From Campylobacteraceae bacterium (GTDB lineage Bacteria; Campylobacterota; Campylobacteria; Campylobacterales; Sulfurovaceae): a DNA stretch of 64,000 bases. Shown piece by piece: positions 16,865 to 25,021 of this stretch (positions are counted from its first letter, which is position 1; each line of letters starts with the position of its first letter). The translations under genes were made by a program, and so were the position numbers. Under the pieces are notes generated by a model that was not told the DNA's origin, ran no database searches, and was given only the letters and a program-made list of their open reading frames with translations. The DNA is taken from positions 102,313-166,312 of the forward strand of contig JALVTE010000121.1 in NCBI GenBank assembly GCA_027024155.1. The letters are read 5' to 3'.

Positions 16865-18205
16865 TTGAAACAAAATACAAATAATACAACTGCAGATAGA
16901 AGAGGCTTTTTGAAAAATGTAGCCGCTTCTGTTGTTGCGGCGGGCGCTTTGGTTCCGGTTGGATTAAGTGCCAAGGATGACCCAGCACTTATGAAAGAAC
17001 CAGAGTGGGGTAAGAAACTTGGTAGACCTGTAGATGCTGATCCATATGGAATGCCATCTCCTTACGAACATAATGTGGAGAGAAGAGTACACGAATTATT
17101 ATCTTCAGGAGATATGTATGCTTCTGTTGCTATGTGTCCAATTCAGGATCTAGATGGAATAATTACACCAAATGGACTATTTTTTAGTAGATGTCATGGT
17201 GGTGTTGCAATTATTGATCCTAATGAGTATAGACTTATTATTCATGGCTTAGTAGAGAAACCATTAGTGCTAACACTAGAACAGTTAAAAAGATACCCTA
17301 GTGAGTCAAGAATTCACTTTATTGAGTGTCCTGCAAACGGTTCTACTGAATGGAGAGCACCACAATTTGATACACTTCAATTTATGAAGGGTATGATGTC
17401 TCAAGCTGAGTGGACAGGTGTTAAACTTTCTACTCTACTTAAAGATGTAGGTGTTAAGCCAAATGCAAAATGGGTTTTAGCTGAGGGAAGTGATGATTCT
17501 CATATGGGTAGAACTATTCCAATCGAAAAGATTATGGATGATGCAATGGTAGTATGGGCTCAAAATGGTGAGGCTTTAAGACCAGAGCAGGGTTATCCAG
17601 TAAGATTACTTGTTCCAGGTTGGGAAGGTAACTTAAATGTTAAATGGCTTAAGCGTCTTAAATTTGGCGATAAACCATGGCATGCAAAAGAGGAGACTTC
17701 TAAGTATACAATGCTAACTCCTACAGGTAAAGCAGTACAATTCTTCTGGCCAATGGAAGTAAACTCTGTAATTACTAGCCCATGTCCAGATAAGCCTTGG
17801 ACAGACCTTAAGAAGGGTGATATTGTAGAGATACAAGGTTTAGCTTGGTCTGGTGAAGGTACTATTAAAGGTGTAGATATTAGCTTTGATGGCGGTAAGA
17901 ATTGGGTAGAGGCTAACTTAAAAGGTTTAGTTCTTCCAAAAGCTTGGACTAGATTTAGTTATATCTATAAGTGGGATGGAAAGCCTATAGTATTAAGCTC
18001 AAGAGCTTATGACGATGCAGGATTTGTTCAGCCTACAATTACACAAGAGGTAAGTAAAATGGGAGTAGAGGGTATCTACCACAGAAATGCTATCGTATCT
18101 TGGGAAGTTAAAGCAAATGGTGAAGTACATAATGTACAAGTTCGTGATTACGAAAAAGAGAAAAAAGCTATAGAAAAAATGCAAAAGGGGGCAAAAAATG
18201 CTTAA
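16865..18205 (+). CDS. soxC: SoxC, molybdenum subunit of sulfur dehydrogenase Sox(CD)2
   Basis: 446 residues with a TTG start; GGAGG eight bases upstream decides it. A Tat signal (RRGFLKNVAASVVAAGALVP) is followed by the sulfite-oxidase fold: a molybdopterin domain with the conserved cysteine region (IHFIECPANGS near 156) and GYPVRLLVPGWEGNLNVKWLKR, then the C-terminal Mo-co dimerisation domain. Folded with its molybdenum cofactor in the cytoplasm and exported by Tat, it oxidises the SoxY-bound sulfane sulfur with SoxD. Its end overlaps soxD by eight bases. Confidence 0.93.
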   Translation: MKQNTNNTTADRRGFLKNVAASVVAAGALVPVGLSAKDDPALMKEPEWGKKLGRPVDADPYGMPSPYEHNVERRVHELLSSGDMYASVAMCPIQDLDGIITPNGLFFSRCHGGVAIIDPNEYRLIIHGLVEKPLVLTLEQLKRYPSESRIHFIECPANGSTEWRAPQFDTLQFMKGMMSQAEWTGVKLSTLLKDVGVKPNAKWVLAEGSDDSHMGRTIPIEKIMDDAMVVWAQNGEALRPEQGYPVRLLVPGWEGNLNVKWLKRLKFGDKPWHAKEETSKYTMLTPTGKAVQFFWPMEVNSVITSPCPDKPWTDLKKGDIVEIQGLAWSGEGTIKGVDISFDGGKNWVEANLKGLVLPKAWTRFSYIYKWDGKPIVLSSRAYDDAGFVQPTITQEVSKMGVEGIYHRNAIVSWEVKANGEVHNVQVRDYEKEKKAIEKMQKGAKNA

Positions 18206-19319
18206 ATTAAATAAAAAGATTTCTGTATTTGCCGCTATTGCAATATCTTTTTCTGTATCTGCTGTTGCGGGTGAAAAAGATGTAAAAGTTAAAGCTCCAA
18301 AAGTAAGAGCTATAGACGCTGCTACTGAATACAAAGTAGAAAAAGGTGTATATGCTGGTGTATATAAAGTAAATGAGCAGACATCAAAAATTAAAAAATT
18401 TGGTTATGGTAAAAAAGCTACACCAGATGAAATTAAATTTAATAATATTGATGTAAGATATGATTGGAAAGGTTTACCAGAGGGTAAAGGTACAGTTGCA
18501 GAGGGTGAAGAGTTATATAGCAAAAACTGTATTATGTGTCACGGTGACTTTGGTGCAGGTGGAAAAGGTTATCCTGTTTTAGCAGGTGGACAAGGGTCAC
18601 TTAAAAACCAATTAATCAACCCAGAAAATGGAGATGAGCCACCAGTAAAAACTATTGGTAGTTACTGGCCATATGCATCTACACTATTTTGGTATGTAAA
18701 GACTGGTATGCCATTCCCTCATCCTATGAGTTTAACTAATGACCAAACTTATGCAATCGTTGCATATCTTTTATCGCTTAATGATATTCAAGTAGGTGGT
18801 GAAGATTTAGATGACGATACTGTACTTGATAAGAAGAAGTTAATGACAGTAGTTATGCCAAATGTAAATGGTTTCTACCCAGATGTTAATGCTAAAAATG
18901 GTGCAGATAATATGAAAAAGTACCTAAGTAAAGCTAGTAACTATGGTACTCAAACAGTTAGATGTATGAAAAATTGTAAACCTGGTAAGGTTATTAGAAT
19001 TAAACATACACTAGATGAGGGTATCAAGCCTCCATTATCTGAAAAGAGAGATTTACCAAAAGTTAAAGCAGGTGGAGCAGCTGATAACAAATATGCAAAA
19101 ATGTTTGAAACAAACTGTAAGGCATGCCATGGTAATAAAGCTATTGCACCAGTACCAGGGGATAAAGAGGCATGGGCAGCTAGAATCAAGCAAGGTAAAG
19201 ATACACTTTACAAACACGCTTTAAAAGGTTTCCAAGGTATGCCTCCTAAAGGTGGTACAAACTTGCCAGATGCTGATATAAAAGGTATCGTAGATTATAT
19301 GGTGAGTAAATCTAAATAA
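18198..19319 (+). CDS. soxD: SoxD, dihaem cytochrome c subunit of sulfur dehydrogenase
   Basis: 373 residues with a signal peptide (about 1-26). Two c-type haem motifs are visible, CIMCH near 112 and CKACH near 305, with likely Met ligands in GMPFPHPM and FQGMPPKGG. It accepts the electrons that SoxC removes from sulfane sulfur in the periplasm. Having SoxCD allows full oxidation of thiosulfate to sulfate without sulfur globules. It is translationally coupled to soxC and followed by a weak hairpin and the repeat region. Confidence 0.92.
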   Translation: MLKLNKKISVFAAIAISFSVSAVAGEKDVKVKAPKVRAIDAATEYKVEKGVYAGVYKVNEQTSKIKKFGYGKKATPDEIKFNNIDVRYDWKGLPEGKGTVAEGEELYSKNCIMCHGDFGAGGKGYPVLAGGQGSLKNQLINPENGDEPPVKTIGSYWPYASTLFWYVKTGMPFPHPMSLTNDQTYAIVAYLLSLNDIQVGGEDLDDDTVLDKKKLMTVVMPNVNGFYPDVNAKNGADNMKKYLSKASNYGTQTVRCMKNCKPGKVIRIKHTLDEGIKPPLSEKRDLPKVKAGGAADNKYAKMFETNCKACHGNKAIAPVPGDKEAWAARIKQGKDTLYKHALKGFQGMPPKGGTNLPDADIKGIVDYMVSKSK

Positions 19320-19347
19320 AGTAAAGTTTATTTAAAAAGACTTTACT
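19320..19347 (+). terminator. Inverted repeat after soxD
   Basis: AGTAAAGT and ACTTTACT (8-base arms, 12-base loop) directly follow the soxD stop. It may be a weak terminator or processing site. It is followed by TATAAT-like sequence, so a second promoter for soxX is also possible. Confidence 0.35.
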
Positions 19348-19379
19348 ATAATATAAGTTCCATATTAAGGAATAATATA

Positions 19380-19462
19380 GCGACAAGTCGCATGAGTTTA
19401 TCGACGAGAAGGACTCAGCGTCAGCTAAGCTTAGGGCTTTGCCCAAATAGCGTCCTATCAAA
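19380..19462 (+). repeat. Intergenic repeat element, copy 1 (83 bp)
   Basis: Starts GCGACAAGTCG and ends GCGTCCTATCAAA. It shares the blocks GGACTCAGCGTCAGC and TAGGGCTTTGCCCAAATAG with copy 2. It contains the mini-hairpin GGGCTTTGCCC and outer AGGAC/GTCCT complementarity. It is clearly richer in G and C than its surroundings. Confidence 0.8.
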
Positions 19463-19484
19463 GAGTTTCTTACAAAAGAAACTC
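19463..19484. repeat. Perfect hairpin between the two repeat copies
   Basis: GAGTTTCTT, loop ACAA, AAGAAACTC: 9-base perfect arms separating the two copies of the intergenic element. Confidence 0.7.
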
Positions 19485-19489
19485 AAAAA

Positions 19490-19574
19490 GCGACAAGTTG
19501 CGTGGGCTCACCGCCGAGGTGGACTCAGCGTCAGCGTAGCTATTAGGGCTTTGCCCAAATAGCGTCCTATCAAA
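19490..19574 (+). repeat. Intergenic repeat element, copy 2 (85 bp)
   Basis: A direct repeat of the 19380-19462 element, with scattered changes in the first half (GACAAGTTGCGTGGGCTCAC) and a near-identical second half ending GCGTCCTATCAAA. It ends 17 bases before the soxX start, so it is within the soxX leader. Confidence 0.8.
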
Positions 19575-19591
19575 ACGAAAGGGGATGGATA

Positions 19592-19933
19592 ATGAAAAAG
19601 ATATTCAAAATCGCAGCATTAGCTGTTATGGCTAGTGGTATTGTATATGCAGGTAGCGATTTAGTTAAAGAGGGTGAAAAAATCTTCAAAACTAAAAAAA
19701 TCGGTAACTGTTTAGCTTGCCATGCAGCAAATGGTGTAAAATTAGATGGACCAGGAAGTCTTGGACCAAAATTGCAAGGTTTATCTGCTTGGCCAGAGAA
19801 AGCGTTGTATGATAAAGTATATGACCCATATACAACAAATCCAATTTCTGCAATGCCAGCATTTGGAAAAAATGGTGTGTTAGATGATCATCAGATTAAA
19901 GCAGTAGTTGCTTTTTTAAAAACAATTAAATAA
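19592..19933 (+). CDS. soxX: SoxX, monohaem cytochrome c subunit of SoxAX
   Basis: 113 residues. A signal peptide (cleaved near VYAGS) is followed by one c-type haem site (CLACH near 40), the GPGSLGPKLQGL stretch and the C-terminal Met ligand region ISAMPAFGKNG. With SoxA it links thiosulfate oxidatively to the cysteine of SoxY in the periplasm. It is first of the closely packed genes soxX-Y-Z-A-small protein-soxB, and follows the repeat-bearing leader. The ribosome site is GAAAGGGG. Confidence 0.92.
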   Translation: MKKIFKIAALAVMASGIVYAGSDLVKEGEKIFKTKKIGNCLACHAANGVKLDGPGSLGPKLQGLSAWPEKALYDKVYDPYTTNPISAMPAFGKNGVLDDHQIKAVVAFLKTIK

Positions 19934-19951
19934 AAACAGAAAGGAAACAAA

Positions 19952-20425
19952 ATGGAAAGAAGAAAATTTTTAGGTTTAGGTTTAGGAGCGGCAGCTATTT
20001 CTCTAGCACCGGTTTCAGCAATGGCTAAGAACTATAGAAAAGAGTTACCAAAAGTATGGACTATTAAGAACAAAGATAAAGCAGATGATTTATCAGGAGT
20101 AAATGAGGCAATTAAAGCTGTATTTGGAAGTGATAAAACAGAAGATGGAAAAATTAAGTTAAAAGCTCCAGATATTGCAGAAAACGGTGCAGTTGTGCCT
20201 GTAAGCTTTTCTTTAGAAAAAGCTACTAGAGTTGCTCTTTTCCAAAGTGCTGACCCTGAAGCATTAGTTGCTATTTGGGATATTCCAGAAGTTGGTATAC
20301 CTAACTATTCTGTAAGAATTAAACTTAAAAAGACTGGTACAGTAGTTGTTGTTGCTGAAGTTGATGGAAAGTTATATAAAGCTCAAAAAACAGTTAAAGT
20401 AACAGCTGGTGGATGTGGTGGTTGA
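19952..20425 (+). CDS. soxY: SoxY, sulfur-carrier protein
   Basis: 157 residues. A Tat-type signal (RRKFLGLGLGAAAISLAP) is followed by an Ig-like carrier domain and the defining C-terminal swinging arm VTAGGCGG, whose cysteine carries the sulfur intermediates through the Sox cycle. It forms a heterodimer with SoxZ, which lacks its own signal and is exported with it. It lies 18 bases after soxX. Confidence 0.95.
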   Translation: MERRKFLGLGLGAAAISLAPVSAMAKNYRKELPKVWTIKNKDKADDLSGVNEAIKAVFGSDKTEDGKIKLKAPDIAENGAVVPVSFSLEKATRVALFQSADPEALVAIWDIPEVGIPNYSVRIKLKKTGTVVVVAEVDGKLYKAQKTVKVTAGGCGG

Positions 20426-20527
20426 TTCTATCCACCAAGGATTAGAGTTTACGCATAGAAGTTAAAAAGAGTTGCTCATAAGAGTTGATAAAAATAGTTT
20501 AAAAGTTATAAGAAGAAAGGTAAAAAA

Positions 20528-20818
20528 ATGAGAATTAAAGCAAAAGCAAAAGATGGTGTAGTAACTGTAAAAGCAATGATGAAGCATCCAATGTTAAGTT
20601 ATGATGTAGCTAAGAAAAAAGGTAAAGAGGCAAACTTTATCGTTTATATTAATGGTAAAGTTGATGGTAAAGATGTATATGAGGCTTCAACTAGCCAATT
20701 CTTATCAAAAAATCCATATATTAAATTCCAATTCAAAGGCGAAGCTGGTAAAGAGCTTGAGCTTAGTTGGGTAGATTTAAAAGGTAATACAAAGAGCAAA
20801 AAAGCAAAAATTAAGTAA
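20528..20818 (+). CDS. soxZ: SoxZ, partner of the sulfur carrier SoxY
   Basis: 96 residues, no signal peptide, a compact beta-sandwich. MMKHPMLSYDVAKKKGKEAN and the LELSWVDLKGN stretch near the C-terminus are typical SoxZ sequence. It pairs with SoxY and contacts the Sox enzymes. About 100 bases separate it from soxY, with a GAAAGG ribosome site just before the ATG. Confidence 0.93.
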   Translation: MRIKAKAKDGVVTVKAMMKHPMLSYDVAKKKGKEANFIVYINGKVDGKDVYEASTSQFLSKNPYIKFQFKGEAGKELELSWVDLKGNTKSKKAKIK

Positions 20819-20861
20819 TTTCTTTTTGTATATATGCCGTAACAGGTAGAAAGGATTAAAA

Positions 20862-21752
20862 ATGAAAAAAAAGATAATAGCTTCTTTACTACTTGGTTCA
20901 TTTGCACTTTTAAGTGCAAATAGCTTTAGTACACAAGCTGATAAAGATAGAAAAGCACTACAAGCATATTTCGAAAAGAAATTTGCAGATAGAAAAAATG
21001 CTTCTACATATTTTCCTTACTCAACAAAAGATGAGTTAGATAACAATTTCAAATGGGGCATTAAAGGTGATGAATTTAGATTAGGTTCATATGCTTTTGA
21101 TAAAGGTGGAAGAGCTCAACATGATGAAATGATGGATATGCCACCATTTGAAGATAATATAGATAACGGTAAAGAACTTTACGAAAAAACTCCTGGAATG
21201 AAAAAGTGTTTTCCTAATCCGGCAATAGCTGGTGATTATCCAAAGTTTGTAAAGGGTAAAGGTGTTGTTACTATTAGTGATGCTATTGTCTCTTGTGCAA
21301 AAGATAATAAGCAAAAAGGGTGGAAACTCACAAAAGGTAAAACAGCAGATTTAGAGGCTTATTTTGCAAATGCTTCTAAAGAGAAAGGTAAAAAAATCAA
21401 TGTTGTTATTAACTCTAAAGAGGCAGCAGCAGCATATGAGAGAGGTAAAAAAGAGTATTATACTCAAAGAGGTTATTTAGAACTTTCATGTGCAACTTGC
21501 CATGTTCAGGGTGCTGGACAGAGAGTTAGAAATGACATACTCTCTCCTTTATTTGGTCATACAACTCATTTCCCTGTATATAGACTTAAGTGGCAAGGTT
21601 TAGGTACACTAGAGCGTCGTATCAAGGGTTGTAATAAAAACCAGGGTGAAACACCACATAAGCCAGGTAGTACTTGGACTAAAGAGTTGATCTACTTTAT
21701 GGGTTATATGTCAAATGGACTACCAGTTGATGGTCCAGATATCAGAAAGTAA
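20862..21752 (+). CDS. soxA: SoxA, monohaem-type cytochrome c subunit of SoxAX
   Basis: 296 residues with a signal peptide (about 1-20). Only one haem motif, CATCH near 210, is present. At the place of the first haem of dihaem SoxA proteins only single cysteines remain (KKCFPNP and IVSCAKD), which could form a disulfide. The catalytic haem-ligand cysteine region is present in LERRIKGCNKNQGE. It couples thiosulfate to SoxY together with SoxX. The one-haem form fits the Campylobacterota. Confidence 0.93.
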   Translation: MKKKIIASLLLGSFALLSANSFSTQADKDRKALQAYFEKKFADRKNASTYFPYSTKDELDNNFKWGIKGDEFRLGSYAFDKGGRAQHDEMMDMPPFEDNIDNGKELYEKTPGMKKCFPNPAIAGDYPKFVKGKGVVTISDAIVSCAKDNKQKGWKLTKGKTADLEAYFANASKEKGKKINVVINSKEAAAAYERGKKEYYTQRGYLELSCATCHVQGAGQRVRNDILSPLFGHTTHFPVYRLKWQGLGTLERRIKGCNKNQGETPHKPGSTWTKELIYFMGYMSNGLPVDGPDIRK

Positions 21753-21763
21753 AGGGGCTGAAT

Positions 21764-22180
21764 ATGAAAAAGATATTATTAGCATCAGTTTTGGGTCTTT
21801 CAATAGCCTCTGCTGGTTTAGTTGAAGATGCAGCAAAGTTAGATGTAAAAAAAGTTTGTGATGTAAAAGCAAATGGTGCTGCTAAAGTTTTAGCAGTTGC
21901 TAAAAAGTTTAACCCAGAAGCAATAAAGTTAGGTGTTGAGTTTAAAAGACTTGGCATTAGAAACAAACTTTATGTAAAAGCTGTAGAAGAGGCTATCAAA
22001 GCTAAAAAGAAAGAAGTTGTAATCAAATATACTGTGAAAAAGAAGGATAAAGTTAAAAAATTTCCTTTAGATTATGCAGCTTGGAGAACTTGTACTTTTG
22101 CAGTTAGAGCACTACAGTTACATAAAGAAGCGGATAAGACATGGCGTTTAGCTGTGCCAGGCGATGGTTATAAATTTTAA
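21764..22180 (+). CDS. Small secreted protein between soxA and soxB
   Basis: 138 residues with a signal peptide (about 1-17). The mature part is Lys-rich and helical, with two cysteines (KKVCDVK and WRTCTFAV) that could form a disulfide. I do not recognise it. Its position, 11 bases after soxA and 9 before soxB, recalls the small SoxAX-binding protein (SoxK/SAXB) of other sulfur oxidisers, and it may stabilise or activate SoxAX. That role is inferred from context only. Confidence 0.6.
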   Translation: MKKILLASVLGLSIASAGLVEDAAKLDVKKVCDVKANGAAKVLAVAKKFNPEAIKLGVEFKRLGIRNKLYVKAVEEAIKAKKKEVVIKYTVKKKDKVKKFPLDYAAWRTCTFAVRALQLHKEADKTWRLAVPGDGYKF

Positions 22181-22189
22181 AGGAAAAAA

Positions 22190-23956
22190 ATGAGTGGATT
22201 AGGTAGAAGAGAATTTATGTATATGATGGCTGCTTTAGGTAGTACGCCTATTTTCGCTAATTCTCACATGAGATTATCTCCAGAAGGCGGTATAAAAGAT
22301 TATTATAAACTTAAGCCATTTGGAAATGCAAGAATTTTACATATGACAGATAGTCATGCACAGTTAATGCCAGTTTACTTTAGAGAACCAAGTGTAAATA
22401 TTGGTCTATTTGGTAATAAAAATGTACCACCACATGTTGTTGGTAAATATTTTTTAGACTATTTCCATATTAAAAATAATGATAGATTAACTTATGCATT
22501 TACATGTGTAGATTTTGAAAAACATGCTAAAGCAATAGGTAGAGTAGGTGGTTTTGCACACTTAAAAACTATTGTTGATCATTTACGAGGAGAGTTTGGT
22601 AAAGATAAGACTCTATTCTTAGATGGTGGAGATACATGGCAAGGTAGCTGGACTGCTTTACAAACTCGTGGTAAAGATATGGTAGGTGCAATGAACCTTT
22701 TAGGTGTAGATGTGTGTACCGGACACTGGGAGTTTACATATACAGAAAAAGAGATTCTGGATAATATTAAGCATTTAAATGCAGACTTTATTGCACAAAA
22801 TGTTTTTGTAAAAGAAGATGCACTAATGGATGGCTCTCCAGCATATGATGAAGATAGTGGAAGACTATTTAAGCCATATGTTATGAAAAAACTAGGCAAA
22901 GCAAATGTTGCTGTAATTGGACAAGCATTCCCATATACAACTATTGCAAACCCTAAGAGATTTATTCCAGATTGGACATTTGGTATTAAAGCTGATGATA
23001 TGCAAACTCTTGTTGATCAAATCAAGAAAAAAGAGAAGCCAGATGCAATTATTGTTATCTCTCATAACGGTTATGATGTTGATAAGAAGATGGCACAAGT
23101 TGTTAGTGGTATCGACTTTATCATGGGAGGACACACTCACGATGGCGTTCCAGAAGCAGTACCTGTTAAAAACAAAGGTGGGGTAACTCACGTATGTAAC
23201 GCAGGTAGTAATGGTAAGTTTTTAAATGTACTAGACTTAGATATTAAAGATGGTAAAATTGCTGACTTTAAATTTACGCTACTTCCAATTTTTCCAGATG
23301 TAGTGCCAGAAGATAAAGAGATGAAAGCATACATCGAGAAGGTAAGAGCTCCGTACAAAAAAGATTTAGAAAGAGTAATTGCTACAACTGATGTAACACT
23401 ATTTAGAAGAGGTAACTTTAACGGAAGTTTTGACCAAATTATTTGTGATGCACTTCGCCATGTTAAAGGTGCTGATGTTTCTCTATCTCCAGGATTTAGA
23501 TGGGGTACAACCGTAATGGCTGGTGATAAGATTACATTTGATGATTTAGCAACACAAACTGCTATGACTTACCCAGAGACTTATGTAAAAGAGATTAAAG
23601 GTAAGAATATCAAAGATATCTTAGAAGATGTTGCAGATAACCTATTTAACCCAGACCCATTCTATCAGCAGGGTGGAGATATGGTTAGAACTGGTGGTTT
23701 ATCTTATACTATTGACCCAACTCAAAAGATTGGTAAGAGAATTAGTAATATTAGAATGCAAGATGGTAAACCACTTGATGCTAGTAAAAGCTATAAAGTT
23801 GCTGGTTGGTCAACTGTTAATTCTAAAGCTCCAGGTGAGCCTGTATGGGAAACAGTTGAGAATTACCTTAAAAATGTTAAACACATTAAAGACCTTAAAG
23901 TTGATACTCCAGAAATTATTGGACTTAAAAATAATAAAGGTATCGTTCAGTGCTAA
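22190..23956 (+). CDS. soxB: SoxB, thiosulfohydrolase (dimanganese)
   Basis: 588 residues. A Tat-like signal (GRREFMYMMAALGS) is followed by the metallophosphoesterase domain of the 5'-nucleotidase family with metal-binding motifs LHMTDSHAQLMP, LDGGDTWQGSW, TGHWEFTY, ISHNGYD and MGGHTHDG, then the nucleotidase C-terminal domain (from about 400). SoxB hydrolyses the sulfate group from SoxY-bound intermediates in the periplasm. It is the last core sox gene here; a small hairpin overlaps its stop codon. Confidence 0.95.
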   Translation: MSGLGRREFMYMMAALGSTPIFANSHMRLSPEGGIKDYYKLKPFGNARILHMTDSHAQLMPVYFREPSVNIGLFGNKNVPPHVVGKYFLDYFHIKNNDRLTYAFTCVDFEKHAKAIGRVGGFAHLKTIVDHLRGEFGKDKTLFLDGGDTWQGSWTALQTRGKDMVGAMNLLGVDVCTGHWEFTYTEKEILDNIKHLNADFIAQNVFVKEDALMDGSPAYDEDSGRLFKPYVMKKLGKANVAVIGQAFPYTTIANPKRFIPDWTFGIKADDMQTLVDQIKKKEKPDAIIVISHNGYDVDKKMAQVVSGIDFIMGGHTHDGVPEAVPVKNKGGVTHVCNAGSNGKFLNVLDLDIKDGKIADFKFTLLPIFPDVVPEDKEMKAYIEKVRAPYKKDLERVIATTDVTLFRRGNFNGSFDQIICDALRHVKGADVSLSPGFRWGTTVMAGDKITFDDLATQTAMTYPETYVKEIKGKNIKDILEDVADNLFNPDPFYQQGGDMVRTGGLSYTIDPTQKIGKRISNIRMQDGKPLDASKSYKVAGWSTVNSKAPGEPVWETVENYLKNVKHIKDLKVDTPEIIGLKNNKGIVQC

Positions 23957-23970
23957 GAGCTTAGGCTCTT
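23955..23970 (+). terminator. Small hairpin overlapping the soxB stop
   Basis: AAGAGC, loop TTAG, GCTCTT. Six-base perfect arms, no T run, so a weak terminator at best. Confidence 0.3.
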
Positions 23971-23989
23971 GGTAGATGGCGATGGTATA

Positions 23990-24045
23990 GGGTCAGACGT
24001 TGAATATACACTTTTTGTAAAAAGTGTATATTCAACGTCTGACCC
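23990..24045. repeat. 27-bp perfect inverted repeat (REP- or MITE-like)
   Basis: Two 27-base arms, beginning GGGTCAGACGTTGAATATAC, are perfect complements with a two-base centre. It lies between soxB and the MOSC gene. The length and perfection exceed what a terminator needs. The GTCAGAC ends recall repeats linked to REP-associated tyrosine transposases, from memory only. Confidence 0.75.
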
Positions 24046-24114
24046 CTGCTGGGAAGTAAGATTTATTATATAAATATATGTTTATATTGTAAATTTTATT
24101 TAGGAGATATTTAG

Positions 24115-24576
24115 TTGATATTAGGTAAAACATTAAACTTATATATTGCACCTACAGGAACAAGTGGCATAAGAGAATCTCGAGATAGTATAGAGTTAAA
24201 AGAGAATTTTGGTGTTATTGATGATAAGTTTGCAGGTAATCCAAAAAAGATACATAGAAGTGTAATGATTGTAGGCACAAAAGCATATACAATGGCAAAA
24301 GAAGCCGGTATTGAAATGCCAGAAGTTGCACTTGGTGAAAATATATTGTTAGATTTTGACCCACATACTTTAGATATTGGAGCAAAATTAGCAATAGGCG
24401 AAGCTATTTTAGAGATAACAACTGCTTGTACACTCTGTAGTCACTTGAAACAGTATCACAAAGATTTACCTAAATTGATAGTTAAACACCGTGGAATATA
24501 TTGTAGAGTTCTTAAAAGTGGTATAATAAATAAAGGCGACAGTGCCACTCTTCTAAAACAAAAGGATATTGCATGA
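24115..24576 (+). CDS. MOSC-domain protein
   Basis: 153 residues, TTG start with an AGGAGA ribosome site. It is a single MOSC domain (beta-rich, as in the C-terminus of molybdenum-cofactor sulfurases, YiiM and YuaD), with GENILLDFD and the key cysteine region TACTLCSHL, followed by HRGIYCRVL. MOSC proteins bind or transfer molybdenum cofactor or sulfur. Its place after soxB and near the Mo enzyme SoxC suggests a sulfur or Mo-cofactor task, but it may be independent. It overlaps the next gene by four bases. Confidence 0.8.
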   Translation: MILGKTLNLYIAPTGTSGIRESRDSIELKENFGVIDDKFAGNPKKIHRSVMIVGTKAYTMAKEAGIEMPEVALGENILLDFDPHTLDIGAKLAIGEAILEITTACTLCSHLKQYHKDLPKLIVKHRGIYCRVLKSGIINKGDSATLLKQKDIA

Positions 24577-25013
24577 GACGACTCTTTTTGCTTCTACTAA
24601 TAAGCCCATTTTTACTCTTTGGAAAATATAATTTTAAAGACCCAAAACCAAGTTTTGATAATCCAAGAAAAATTATTATGAAACTTAACAATAAAGATAT
24701 TCACTACGCAAATCACTTATTAGGGACTATATATAATATTTTAAAAGAGTATCCAGATGAAGGGCTTAAAGTTGTTGTAATAGCTTACGGTCCAGGTATG
24801 AGAGTACTTAAAAAAGATTATGATAAAAATACCCTAAAGAGAATTCGCTCGCTAATGGAGTATGATGTAGAGTTTATAGGCTGTATTAATACTATGCAAA
24901 CAATGGGTTGGAAAAAGAAAGATTTTATTGATGATATAACATTTGTTCAAGCTGGCATTGTGGAGGTAATAGAAAGACAAGCACACGGTTATATAGATGC
25001 TACACCTTATTAG
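24573..25013 (+). CDS. Secreted DsrE/DsrF-like protein
   Basis: 146 residues. A short signal peptide (MRRLFLLLLISPFLLFG) precedes a DsrE-like fold: KIIMKLNNKDIHYANHLLGTI, then VVIAYGPGMRVL, then VEFIGCINTMQTMGW with a cysteine at the place used for sulfur transfer in this superfamily, then FVQAGIVEVIERQAHGY. DsrE-like proteins relay sulfur or reduce sulfane sulfur. Secretion and coupling to the MOSC gene behind soxB suggest a periplasmic sulfur role, unproven. Confidence 0.75.
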   Translation: MRRLFLLLLISPFLLFGKYNFKDPKPSFDNPRKIIMKLNNKDIHYANHLLGTIYNILKEYPDEGLKVVVIAYGPGMRVLKKDYDKNTLKRIRSLMEYDVEFIGCINTMQTMGWKKKDFIDDITFVQAGIVEVIERQAHGYIDATPY

Positions 25014-25021
25014 ACTTATTC

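Noticed and set aside
19380-19574. Attachment site or phage remnant
   Set aside because: The direct repeats are adjacent and flank only a hairpin. No integrase, tRNA or phage gene is near.
22917-23191. ORFs on both strands inside soxB (also 22579-22899 and 23628-23975)
   Set aside because: Shadows of soxB, whose full motif set is intact.
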